Source: Angiostrongylus vasorum
Taxonomy: Eukaryota; Nematoda; Chromadorea; Rhabditida; Metastrongylidae
DNA length: 64,000 nt
Reading direction: 5' to 3'
NCBI GenBank assembly: GCA_018806985.1
Contig: JADANN010000398.1
Coordinates: forward strand, 267,501-331,500
In this document: piece by piece, positions 51,095 to 62,900 of the stretch
How the letters are laid out: every line of letters starts with the position of its first letter
Numbering within the stretch: position 1 is the first letter of the stretch
Position numbers and translations under genes: made by a program
Notes under the pieces: model-generated
The model's database searches: none
Told to the model about the DNA's origin: nothing
Seen by the model: the letters and a program-made list of their open reading frames with translations, nothing else

Positions 51095-52610
51095 TTATAA
51101 GTTATGGTAAAAAACTGAACATATGAGTAAATTGACGTAATCAGTTCAGTGGAGAAATTATCAATAACTACTGAGACACAAATGATCGCGTGCCAAGATA
51201 CCAGATGCTTTCATTATTCTCATCTGTTCCCTTCGTATCAGTTCCAATGAGGCTCATTGAGTGGTTTTGTCAAAGCAAAATCAAAAACAGTACGTAGACT
51301 CAAAATACGCTAGTATAGAACATAACAGTATGTCAAAACCGACTTTCCCTTAACCTCGGAACAACTAATCAATGTGCATTCTTTCTTTGACAAGCTTACA
51401 CGAGGTTGTTATATAATCTCTATCCGCCTAAAGTTTAAAACGTTAGCCGAATAAAGGTTACATAACGACCTTGTGTAAGCTTATCAAAGAAATCATACAT
51501 AGCATAAATGCTATTTACACTAAAGAACAAGAACACTTGCACACTTCGATGTGAGAGTGCTTAGTCCTCAGGTCATTTAGGTCCGGCTTGGACTATTGGT
51601 TAGGAATCAAAAGCACTGTGTCTGAAGTCCTTACACAAAACACAGGGTTGTTCTCTGCTTCTCAGGAAATCAATCACAAATGACATAATTCTCTTCTTCA
51701 CCCAAACTGAGTAGAAACATGGATATGGTAGTGATAGTATAAAGTGAAACGACAAAAGTTTCCAACGCTTCAGCAACAGCCGATATCTCCAATGAAAGTA
51801 GAGGGATATTCGGCAACCATTCAAATTGGGCATCGATCAATTACGGACGGTGACGCGGTGCCAAATTTAGCCGAACGATCTCTCGGCGTATAGAAACCAC
51901 CACTTCGTACGGCTTCAAATTTATACGAGAATGAAAAAGGCAACTACGAAGTACCCCGACTAGAAACCCACAGGAGGAATTCCAGGACACAAAGCAATGA
52001 ATGCTAGCCCAGAATGGCGATTTTAATGATGAATTCGTACTGGAATATCTCTAGCATATATCGAGATGAAGCACTTCTTCACCACCTTCGAATGAGACTT
52101 AGGACGAGAGTCATATATTCACATATTAAAGGAAGGATTACATGGCAGATTTTTTTCTCTGACTCTAACAAAAAGGCAGAGACGCAGAGAGCAGACGTGT
52201 ACACTACGATCGGAGCAGGCGATCGCGTGTGGTTTGCCGTGGTCCGACCACACCACGTAGGTTTTGTAGTACTTTGTCTCCTGGATATTTTGAAGTACAG
52301 AGGTGGAAACCCAAGTGCTTTCGAAATTGTAGTCCAACCATTTCACAACGGCCACTTCCAGGAGTGTGGAATGGGGGGTATCTTCCTTGCTAAAATTCTC
52401 TGAGATTTGTAATTCGTCAGTGTTTCGTGTGAAACCATGTTTCAGTTGACTGGTCTCTATCTTACTGTCTTTTAAGTTTATAAATTGATCTTTTGGGTTT
52501 TCTGGATGTAAAATGTTCCGGTTGACATGATTGTTTAGTAGCAAACTGGAGTTAATGTAGCATTTGTTCCATGAATTTCCATTCCCATAGTTCTGCTGAT
52601 CTCAAACGTC
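51095..52610. other. Divergent intergenic region between BuGZ and gmppb; should hold both promoters
   Basis: No clear core promoter can be read. It includes a 110-base hairpin at 51,383-51,494. The 141-codon minus frame (52,119-52,544) and the 129-codon plus frame (52,014-52,403) overlap on opposite strands and match nothing known to me. Confidence 0.45.
51383..51494. repeat. Imperfect hairpin (34-base inverted arms), Penelope-terminal-like
   Basis: The left arm TTCTTTGACAAGCTTACACG and right arm CTTGTGTAAGCTTATCAAAG are inverted copies with few mismatches. The loop has AAAACGTTAGCCGAATAAAG as in the Penelope ends at 4,100 and 40,540. Confidence 0.7.
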
Positions 52611-52619
52611 TTTTTTCAG
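52611..52619 (+). promoter_or_regulatory. Probable SL trans-splice acceptor of gmppb
   Basis: TTTTTTCAG ends five bases before the ATG at 52,625. Confidence 0.55.
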
Positions 52620-52624
52620 CTGAT

Positions 52625-55600
52625 ATGAAGGCTCTGATTCTTGTCGGAGGCTATGGAACCCGACTCCGGCCGTTGACATTGACGCAGCCGAAGCCTCTAG
52701 TGGAGTTCGCGAACAAACCGATGATGCTCCACCAAATTGAAGCTCTCGCTAAAGTCGGAGTGACGAGTGTCGTGTTAGCTGTCAGGTGACCTGTTTCATA
52801 GTTTTTAGTTCACTCTGCTCTTACCAAGTGCGCAGATTTAGAAAAGTAGACTGAACCAAGCCAAGTGAGACAGCCGACTTAGCTATGCTTTCACCAGTTC
52901 GGGAATCCTTATACGTTAAAAAGTTTATCAATTCTAGACATGCGAATCACTCCCCCGTACCATAAAACCTCATGGATTTAGTGCATCCATCTCGCCCAAA
53001 TTGAATTTTTTTTTGTCACTTTTCACATTCGATTCGTTTCCAAGCATCTGTCATCCACGAAGGTCGCACGAACCTCTTCCAACTTTCCCGTGTCGCTTCG
53101 GGTGCGCTTGTGGGTTTTCACTTCATGTTGAGTGTTGTATAATGCTGGTCGAGTCGACTTTTCCTGGAGTCCTGAAATAGCCTGGCTAAAGTTTACCCAC
53201 TTAGATTGCAGAGCACCTGTATTTGCGAGGACGTATTCATGCCTGCTTGCGTGGGTATGTGCTCGTCTGTGCTGGTTGTAATGAGTCAATCTGGACTGAA
53301 GTCTGCAGTAACCTGACTAGAAGATACGTGGGTTAAGATTCGCCTTCAAAAAAACGAGCTCAGCATCTTCTCTGGTAGATACCAGCACCTGTATCACCTG
53401 CGGTTCCGTTGATCGTCGTATGACTCGAACGGGGCACCAGTACATCCTCCATTCCTTGCTTTCGCGTACAAGAGTAGCTCCGTGAGTTTTGCTTGGTCTA
53501 GGGACTCGTTGAGAATCATACCTTTCTTCTAGGCTTCTAGGCTTGTCGTGAAAAATTATGACCATAGTGTCAGTGTTCTTCCCTACTGTATGTTTGACAT
53601 TTCAAGGAATGCAGTCACAAACGGCTCTTGTTCATCGGTTGTCGTTCACACGTATTACATATCCGGTCCCCTTTATTTTCGACAGTTTGACATATAAAAC
53701 GGAGTCTCTGACTTTTGGTCGTTGACGTAGGTCGGCGCTTCGAATCCTTTCCCTCAATTTCGTGATGCCGGATTCTCCCAGCATCTTCGTTTGGACTGCG
53801 CGTTCAATAACGCTGTGATCTTTCATCCTGCTCAAGCAGCGACCGTCGAGAAAGTGGGCACGAAGTCGGGTATTCTCTATTCTCTCCACTACATCTTCGG
53901 TGCCCTACAAAGCTCCCCAAGTCGCTCGTTTTCTTCTGCTCAACTCTGGAGCTAATTCATTCATCATGTTGATTTCCCGACCTAGATAGACATAACTGGA
54001 GCATTCGGAGATATTCGTCGTTGAGCGTGGATGGGGCATACGAAACTGATACATTCCCTCATGAACATCGTTTTCGTGAGGTTTAGTCGAAGACCAATCT
54101 TTCCATAGGCTTTATCAAAGTCGGCAAGCATACGTTACGCTTGGCTAATGTTTGGTGTTATAAGAACGATCTCATCAGCGAAACGAACGTGGTGTAATTG
54201 CCGACCATCGATTTTCACTCACATATTGTCCAATTCCAATGTTCGCTTGACGTTCGCGAGGGTGGCGGCAAATAATGTTGGCGAGATGGTATTGCCTTGC
54301 CTAATCCCACTTTTGACGTCGATGTTAATACCGTTGTGGAATTCTGATGTCTTCCTTGTGAAATATTTATATAATTCACGTTTTTCTTGGATAAGAAAGC
54401 AAGGGTTTGTATGCTTATCGAAGAGAAACAGTGAATTACCTATCGATGCCGAAGTTAGCAGAAAGTCGGTCCTGGGGATTTATATGACTTTATTTATACG
54501 GACTTATAAACTGATCTTATTGAGCCGATGCGAAGTTTGTATAGGTCTTCGTAGTCGTTGTTTGTTGTTTTTTTTGTCGTTGCTGTTGGAGTTGTTGGCC
54601 GATGGCTGACGTTTCGGCGATTTCGCCTTCCTCAGAGCCTGGACGTATTTTATGTAATAGTGGTCTTATATTCAGTGAAATACTTATAGTATCAATGGAA
54701 ATCAAACCTTCAAATAAACGCCATATCGATCAAAAGGCTACTCATCGTGCTGTTACGAGTGGGACTGCTCGCGTGTTTTTCACGTGGGACGGCAAGCCAG
54801 ATCCATCCAGTGGTCAAAATATCATTTCGCGTCGAGTCCAGTGTAGAGTGGAGCTTCTGGAATTGCGAGTAATCACGAAAGGTCCTATTCGTCGTGATAA
54901 ACTATGACGGCTGCTCACCCTGTTCTTTTTCCAATTCTTAGGTTCCAGTGTGACGTTCTTCTGTGTCCATTGTTAGCCTTAGAATCTGTAATGATGGCCT
55001 TTACGGTCTTCTCTGTTAAGCTTCCGCAAGTCCATGTAGAGCGTCATTGAGAAGGTGCCTAAAGTAAGGTCCTAACTTTTATGTACTGCCTATTCTTTTT
55101 TCATAACAGTGCACGATGTGAACTATAACAAGGATTCTGAAATATGACCAGAACTCGTAACCCCCAGAGGGCCTTGGATCCCATGATCACTCATACCGGG
55201 TGCTTGCATGTTATCCACAACAGAAACCCAAGCCCTTGCTGCGCCTTTTAGCCAGTTCTTTACTCTATCGTTGCCACTAATAATCACTGTTGTGGGTGGG
55301 GTAATCGCGTGTTCGAAGCCGACCTAGGATTCCGAGCTTTGCTGATATCTGAGTGCCTTTGTGGTTATAATTCACATCATACCTAGGATAGTTTTATAGG
55401 AAGAATTTTTTACTAGAACGGGGCCTTCATATTCTTAAGAGTACCTATTGAATCTTTAATATTAGTGAGGTAGCGTATCCTGTTGTGGTAGAATACTTCT
55501 GATAAGGTAGGAAGGAAAGAAGAGTATGAGAAGGTATACCTATTGAGAACAGACCGTTGTAAATGTTATGGGAACGTACATTAAGAGGATGAACAACGCC

Positions 55601-58600
55601 TTCAGTCCTTGTAATAGAATTTTTTTGGCCAATGTAATTTATTATTGCACTGTCCATTGTGGTGGTTAGCGCTTCCTTGCTTTAATATGCTTTATCCTTC
55701 AGACGTCCATTTATTTCATTTCATTTTCATTGCGGACGCTTGAGTTCCGCTTTTACCACTACGACCACTTTTAATAAACTGCTATACAATTTGTGATAAA
55801 ATCGTTTCGTTCAGCTATCGTCCTGAGCAGTTGGAACAAGAAATGAAGGTACATGCGGAGAGGCTCGGAATTCAAGTCCACTTCTCGCTGGAAGAAGAGC
55901 CTCTAGGAACTGCTGGACCACTTGCTCTTGCTAGGTGTTTGTACCTCTTATTTCTTCCAGTGCATCATTTTGGTGTTTTACGATATTTCATCTTTGTAAA
56001 GTAAAGCGAGCATCCCTTTTAGGCAATATTTGGATGGTGACGAGCCATTTTTTGTCCTTAACTCTGATGTTATTTGCTTATTCCCATTCAAAGAAATGAT
56101 TGATTTTCACCTATCGCATGGCGGCGAAGGGACTATTGCTGTTACACAGGTATAGTGCTCATGGACTTCTTAGTTAAATTCACATTCGTGATAAGTTTAG
56201 CTTTTTTTTGTTGTTTAGGCACAAATAATATTTTATTTAATGATATATGATGTAGGTGGGGTACTGCAAAGTTTTTACGTATAGACATGCTTGATTATGA
56301 ATCAACACTTTCGAACCATTTAAAGTTGACCAAGAGATGAAGCAAAAGATGTTTTTGGTATAACTCAGATGCTATGGATGTACACCCTTTACATGGAACT
56401 CCTGTAGTGCAATGGTTAGAGGTACCCTGGAATGTGCACCTGATTCCATCACTGGTTCAATCACAACCTCCGGGCTCACCAAACCTGCCATCCCTTCAAG
56501 GTCACCAAATTGGTGTCCGATTTGTCTGGGAAGGTAAAAGCGCTGACATGATATATAGGAATGCCATCGCAAGTCATTGTACAGTCCAGGTATGCATTCA
56601 ATCACCTCCGTGATGCTTGATGAAGCTGAAAGTGTGGCGAATTTCTCAGAAATTGAACAACAAACACTATCCATCTTATCCTTCACTCTTTGCATGGACT
56701 GTGCGGGTTCTAGCATATTTTGGTTAGGTATTTTTCTAGTTGAACGATTTCTTCCTCATACTTTACCCTTACCCAGCGAAGGAAGGCTTGTCAACTTGTC
56801 AATGACTTTGTTCAGGGATAGGAGAAATAACTACTAATGGTTTGTTCTTAACTAGGCTTCCAAATGGGAAGGCCGAACTCGTTTTTAGATTCGCATTTTT
56901 TCCTGAAAGAACTTCTAATAGAAAACATAAAACTTGGATATTCCTTTGTCACGGCAAAGAGATAAACAGTAAATTATGAAAAACAGTAAATTATGAACTA
57001 TAACTTTGGATAGGAATAAGAATGAAAACATGAAAAGATAGTGTACTTCTGAATGTCTTTTGCAGATGTACTGTTGTGTTTTGCTCTATTGCTTAAGAAG
57101 ATGACTACTAAGTTGTTGGGTACTTTTACATATTTGTGTGACCTTGAAATGCCATCCTTAGCTTGCATTTATTTCTTCTTGTCAATTTTCATATCGGTGA
57201 CTCATTGGAATGATTATATCACCAAAGTTCTCTTCAGGTTTGTTAATTTTTTCGCGTTTTGCTATTTCTTTCATAGGTTGAAGAGCCCTCAAAGTATGGT
57301 GTCGTGGTATTTGACGAGCACAATGGCATGATTGCTGAGTTCGTAGAAAAACCTCAGGAATATGTTGGCAATAAGATTAATGCTGGTCTTTACATATTCA
57401 ATCCATCAGTGCTTGATCGGATTTCCGTGCGTCCGACAAGCATTGAGAAAGAGATTTTCCCACGGATGGCGGAATGTGGTACTCTTTTTGCTTTTGTCCT
57501 TTCTGGGTTCTGGATGGACGTCGGGCAACCGAAGGACTTCTTAAAAGGGATGTCGTTATTCCTCGATCACAAGAGAACGACAGAACCTTCAATGTTAGCG
57601 AAGGGTGGATCAATCCAAGGAAATGTTTTGATAGATGCTTCTGCCAAGATTGGGAATAACTGCCGAATTGGTCCTAACGTGGTGAGTTAGTTGGTTAAAG
57701 ATGGCATAATTTTTTCCTCCTTTACCCATTCACAATGAGCAAACACAAACTTTCGTGTTGACACTTGTTCTTGTTGAAGTCAAACTTGCCTTTAGATTTT
57801 TTTATTAAAAAAGAATTTGTCAAGCAAAAGCCTCCCGACGGTTTACCGCCTCATCGTGGCTGGGAGGTGTTCCTGGGTGTCGGGCTGGGATGTACAGCGG
57901 GGATTCATCTTCCCGGCAGGGTCTCCCAAACTGAGAAGAAGTCCGGCGTTTCCACCAAGAAGTCCAGCTAATAGTAGACCAGTACCAGGTTCCACCACCG
58001 TCCTGGTATCAAACTAGTCGCATAGTGACAAATCTCTGATCCCCAAGAGCGGTGGTGACGACCTGGGGCAGACTTTGGCCTGGCTGACGTCTGGACTCCT
58101 GGGAATGCATGGGGGAACTTCGAACAGAAATATATTTAAGCACCCAATTATAGATCTATAGATGCTGAGATATTTTTTGTAAAATTTCTTCCACTCTGCG
58201 AAGGGCTTCGTTTTCACCCGTTGGAGAGAGTGAGAATCAACCCTTTGCTGCGAACAGCTGGTGATGTGCAGCTTTAACAGTTTGGTTTGGCAGGTGCCCT
58301 ATTTTTCACGGCTACGCTGTGTTCAGTAGAATCTATACTGTCGCTGTTTTTCATTAGTAGTTGTGTTAGCGATAGACGTCCAGCACTACGGTGTCATTTT
58401 ATAGCAGTACACAAAGTGTTACTTGCACACATTTCAGGCGAGAAGTGGGGCAGGCAGCATACTTATTAAATGAGACCCTATACCGTCAATCATGCGATTT
58501 CGATGGCTAGAATGTATGTAGAAAATGTTTATTTGACAGGACTGACTCGATCTTCAAGGTGGAAAAGAATCACCTAAGCGTTCAAGATTACCATTAAGCC

Positions 58601-59469
58601 CATCATTTGGGATCTTTGAGATCCATGCTGAAAATATTCAGTATACCTTATTAGACCCACTCTTTGTAACGGATCCAGTTTCCAATATCAGGTTTAAATG
58701 TCACTACTTTCAATTTCAGGCTAGACCAGTTATTTTTTGTACGTTGTAAATCTCGTCTGCTGAAGTGTGCCTGGTTTAATTCCGTAAATGTAAATACCAT
58801 AATGTAGTCACTTTTTATTTACTCCCTATTGTTTTTTCTTGACAGGGTATGGTGTGAAATACATCTACAATGATGCTGAAGTATTTGCAAAACTCCGGAC
58901 CACTGGTGTCTGCGATGGGGACCGAACACGCTTTTATCCTTTCTGGGGGCTAACGCGTTCACCACCACACCATGTGGATCCTTCATGTCACCTTTCTCTC
59001 AGCCGTGAAGGGGTCGCATGGTATGGTGGTAAACGCTTTAGACCACGGAAAGGGTAGGAGCGTATTCTTCGGCCCCACCGCAGGCACCAGCGGTCCGTAG
59101 TTTTGAAATTATCTCAACACCACTGTAGTTATAAATGCCGTGTTTTCATCTTCTTTATTCAGTTTAGATGTAGGAATAGTTGGTACAACGTTTAGTATGC
59201 AGGTAATCGGACCAAGAGTGCTCGTCGAGGATGGTGTTTGTTTACGTCATAGCACAATCCTATCCGATTCTGTTATTCGAACTCATTCGTGGATAAATCA
59301 AAGTATAATTGGACGAAAATGTTCAATCGGGCGATGGGTACGCATCGAAAACAACAGCGTTATAGGAGATGATGTTGTTGTTCACGACGAACTTTACCTT
59401 AACGGCGCGCAGGTTTTGCCTCATAAGTCAATTGCCAGCAATGTTCCCGAACCACATATTATAATGTGA
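52625..59469 (+). CDS. gmppb: Mannose-1-phosphate guanylyltransferase, beta/catalytic type (complete, 5 exons)
   Basis: Makes GDP-mannose from mannose-1-phosphate and GTP in the cytosol, for N-glycan, O-mannose and GPI-anchor synthesis. Exons: 52625-52785, 55815-55934, 56023-56149, 57277-57681, 59203-59469; 359 codons, the size of animal GMPPB. The nucleotidyltransferase signature [11 protein letters not shown] lies at residues 8-18, with [11 protein letters not shown] after it; FVLNSDVIC carries the metal-binding Asp; [17 protein letters not shown] and the [12 protein letters not shown] block follow. The C-terminal third ([20 protein letters not shown], ending EPHIIM) is a left-handed beta-helix of hexapeptide repeats. 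All joins are GT-AG and in phase. Three introns hold RTE, Penelope, SINE A, family B and family C copies. Shares the divergent promoter region with BuGZ. Confidence 0.96.
53025..53295 (-). repeat. Unclassified repeat (family D)
   Basis: Shares CCTGGAGTCCTGAAATAGC and CCCACTTAGATTG with 25,100-25,155. Its minus-strand frame shares the HEYV..NTG block with the frame at 573. Confidence 0.4.
53340..54420 (-). mobile_element. RTE 3' half, frameshifted
   Basis: Minus strand: an RT palm remnant at about 54,300-54,050 (a [18 protein letters not shown] frame), then [18 protein letters not shown] and VIRVNDNR, then the end region with [20 protein letters not shown]. Lies in gmppb intron 1. Confidence 0.8.
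54500..54960 (-). mobile_element. Penelope-like 3' fragment
   Basis: The (GTT)n-rich end at 54,545-54,600 and CGATGGCTGACGTTTCGGCG match the ends of the 41.9 kb element. The sequence to the right matches its 3' non-coding part (GTTACGAGTGGGACTG, CACGTGGGAC). On the minus strand 54,636-54,604 it has the core CTGAGGA, a GGCG-CGCC stem, GAAAC. Confidence 0.7.
55285..55385 (+). repeat. Repeat family C, diverged copy
   Basis: Box-B-like GCGTGTTCGAAGCCGACC is followed by GAGCTTTGCTGATATCTGAG. The head is worn. Confidence 0.45.
56395..56672 (+). repeat. SINE family A, diverged, in gmppb intron 3
   Basis: Head CCTGTAGTGCAATGGTTAGA; box B GGTTCAATCAC; body ACCAAATTGGTGTCCGATTT; tail AAATTGAACAACAAACACTA. 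An old copy. Confidence 0.75.
57838..58105 (+). repeat. Family B element, 3'-truncated
   Basis: Starts ACGGTTTACCGCCTCATCGT and keeps the blocks TCGGGCTGGGATGTACAGCG and GGTGGTGACGACCTGGGGCA, then stops before the 3' end. A missing 3' end is unusual for a retroelement and implies a later deletion. In gmppb intron 4. Confidence 0.7.
58850..59140. repeat. Palindromic pair of family C elements, head to head
   Basis: The left arm (58,850-58,985) is family C in reverse and the right arm (about 59,020-59,140) is family C forward. Each arm has a tRNA-sized head with pairing ends (GGTGTGG...GACACC on the left; GGTATGG...GGCACC on the right) and the tail TTTTGNAANTANCTCANCA. The spacer is about 35 bases. 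The whole would form a hairpin with arms of about 120 bases. It ends about 60 bases before gmppb exon 5. Confidence 0.75.
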
Positions 59470-59995
59470 TCGGTTTTTTTGTTGTATTTTTTTCGTTATT
59501 ACTGAAATTAGTCAGAATGGTGGTGCCAAATATTCTTTCCTAAATTTTCACTGTGATCGATGCTGTGATACGTTGTTGTGAATATCAGACGTTCTCTTGC
59601 ACTGCAATGTGTTTGATATTGACCCCTCCACGACCGCAATTCTCTTACTTTTATTCTGCTGATGATTTCTTAGGTGACTGTGAAACCAAAGGGTTAGGGT
59701 ACGCGTTTCACTGAGGTTCTTCTCATGCTGTTAAGTTTTGTTTGCTTTTTCGTTGTTATGTGGTTTTCTTGGGTTGTTTCTATATGAATGTTACCCTGTT
59801 TGTCAAAGACATTGATGTACATGGTTTTTTTCCAATCATTAAGGTGGTATCAGATAATATAGCTGTCATTTTCTTCGTGGTTGTTATTGCGAGTGGTCTT
59901 AGTGGTAAATTGGGAAGTTGTCATAACTGCTGTTACGAAATTTATGGTGCTCAGCAGATGACATGGGTGACCTCGGGCGTTAAGTACAGAGGAAG
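59470..59995. other. Intergenic region between gmppb and the VPS8-like gene
   Basis: About 525 bases, T-rich, with both genes on +. TACAG at 59,986-59,990, five bases before the next ATG, could be a trans-splice acceptor. The gap is longer than in a typical nematode operon (about 100 bases), so an operon is possible but not shown. Confidence 0.4.
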
Positions 59996-62900
59996 ATGAA
60001 CTCAATAGCGAGTTCCTTGGAAGCAGAAGACTGGCTGGATATATCCGATACGCCTTCTCTTCCATCTCTTTCATTAGACGATATCATTAACGAGGTGACT
60101 GGTTTAAGATCTGTGACACTTTTCAGAAGATATTTTGAACCAGAAGCAGTAATGATCTCAATTTATTCTCCTAAAGTTACACTTTGTGATGTGAATTCTT
60201 CGGGCACGTTCACCATTCAGGTTTCTCATCTTGACGATGAGGCTTTGGATGTACGCCTATCAGATGGTGTTGAGCTGAGCATATCACCCGTAGAAGCTCC
60301 CACAGGCTACGAGCTTGAGAATGTTGTGAAGACAAAGAGACTAGATTCGATATCTCACCAGCTGCTTTCATTCCGAGCAAAGAACGGGTTTGCTGTAGCG
60401 ATTGCTACTGGTGGCAGTCACATTGCAGTGGCTACCAGTAAGGGCACATTACTAATTTTTGACGAAGAGGTATAGTAGATTTGTAATGTATAATTGGTTG
60501 CAGTGGTTTTTTGCTACTGAAGTAATACGCTGTCTTTCCAGTCTGCAAAAAAAAGTTTATTGCTCTTACTTATGTGGACACTTGGACGACCCGTCCTCAC
60601 TGGTTGTACGGGTCCCAGCATATTCTGTACTTCCCGGAGTTTTGATGGTTTAGCCATTGTTCCCTGGACTCCCGAGGTCAGCCTGGCCAAAATCTGGCTA
60701 GATCGTCATCACGACTGGCAGTCACCGCCTGTATGGTTCACAGGGATATTTGCCACCATGTGACTAATTTGATACCAGAACAATGGTGAATTCTGGTATT
60801 GGTTTACTCTTGGCTGTGCTTCATGATGGAAGCGCCGGACTCCTCAGCCTAGGAGACCCTGCTGGAGGGATGAATCTCCCCGCTTTACATCGCAGCCCTA
60901 CACCGAGGAACAGCCCCCAGACACAATGAGATGATAAACCGTTAAGAGGTATTTCTCTTTAATTGCGTTTAAATCAGTTTTGCTCTTGTGATCATAACAG
61001 TCGATTGGGTTGGTTTTGGAGTTATTATATTTTTTTCCTCTTACAGGCATTTATTTGCAATTTTGTAGTCAATCGTTCAAATAATGGATCGAATGTAGAA
61101 GAATTCCAGAATAATGTTCTGTTAGTGCTTGTGTGCTCCCAAAGCTTTACCGACTCACGTGGCTGGGAGGTGTTCCTGAGTGTCGGTCTACAATGTACAA
61201 CGGGCAGATTCATCCTCCCGGCAGGTCCTCCCAGGCTGAGAGTGAGTCCGGCGTTTCCATTAGGAAGTACAGCTAAGGAGTAAACCAAACCACGATCCAC
61301 CACCGTCTTGGTATCAAACTAGTTGCATGGCGGTAAATCTCCCTCTGATCCGCAGGGGCGGCGACTGTTTGTATCAGTGTATCTATCATCGAGCTGGGGC
61401 AGATTTTGGCTAGGCTGACTTTCTCAGTTCAGGGAACCATAATGGCTAAACTAGCAAAACTCCGAAGAAGTGGGAATTATGCTGGGGCCCGCACAACCAG
61501 TGAGGACGGGCCATCCAATTATCCAAGTAAGTATTCATGTAATTGTTGTATATTCTTACCGTTCAGGGTCGATTGGAACGTTTCTGGTCAAGTTGTGAAT
61601 CTGATGGTTCAGCATCATGTGTGGCGTTCTCTGGAAGTGGGAGATATGTTGCTATTGGGTATAGTAGGGGATTTGTAAAGGTAAAAACGTACTGGAACAC
61701 AAAATAAGGCTTTGCTGTGGTTCAAAATTTATTGCTACGAGCACAATGTTGCTGAGTGATCTGAAAAACTTGGGCTCCAGGCCAGATTTCGAGACTACAC
61801 TTTTCGTGGTCTGCATCGTTACCCACTTCACCGCTGATGCCTGTGGTCCAAGTTTTGTAAATAAGTCAGCATCATTGTAGTTGTATTTCACAGAACACCC
61901 TGCCGTGAAGAAATAACAGGCGGATGATGAACAGTTACAGATTATCAATCAAAAAAGTGGTGCAGTTGAAGGGCAGATCAAGGAGGCAGTACAGATTGGG
62001 CGTGGAGTACTAGAGGTTCTGTTTCTGGATTCAGGTCGCACTCTTTTGACACTTGATAGCGGTGGATCGGTTTTTGAAATACACGCTCGTCATAAGTTCC
62101 GTTTAGGAAAATCAAGAATACGTTGCGTATTTTCTGGTTGTAATGGCGAGGTGCTTCACATGCGTTTGATGCCTCAAAATCTCCTTGCTCTCCTTACCGT
62201 TTCTAAGGTTATGGTCATTTCAACACGTTTACGTGGGTCAGTGATTTGTGTCTTTCCAATGGACACCGACTTGAGTTTTCCGCCTTTACTAGATTACATT
62301 GAAGAGGGCGCGAAAAGTGACGCACAAGGTGATCTTCGTGTTTGTGTGGGACGTGGATATTCGCTTACTATGTTCAAGATCAATCCACAGCGTGCAAGCA
62401 TCTCTAGAAATGCTGTTGTGCTCCTTCACAGATTTGAACTTCCTCAGCCAATAGTGAACCTTGGTTTTCTCACGAAAACGTATTTGGTTGCTTTTGATGA
62501 GAAAAGTACTTGTTTAACTATCAATGGTGACAAGTGCACAGTCACGGAAGACTCGGAACGATGCAGAATCTCCCTGCAGTTTGCCACTTCGGATTATAAG
62601 GGTCTAACGACCGGAGGCAATGTAAGTCCAGCAATGCAGTGTATAGCCGAGAGAGCTTGTTACCAATCTGTGTGTAGAAGCCGCAATTCTATTATTGTGC
62701 TCTCACACGATGAACTGTTCGAACTGAGTCTGCTTTCTGACGAAGATCAGATGAGGCTGTTCGTTGACAGAGGAGATTTCGTATCGGTGTGCATGTATTT
62801 ATTCGATATCTATCGCGGACGCGTGCTTGTTGACAAAGAATTTAAAGGTCGTGTTCCAAGCCTTCTTCTCGAGCAGTTACGTCGAGTTGTTGACATAACT

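Noticed and set aside
52119..52544. Minus-strand frame of 141 codons between BuGZ and gmppb
   Set aside because: It overlaps a 129-codon frame on the other strand, has no acceptor or donor tying it to either gene, and no recognised domain.
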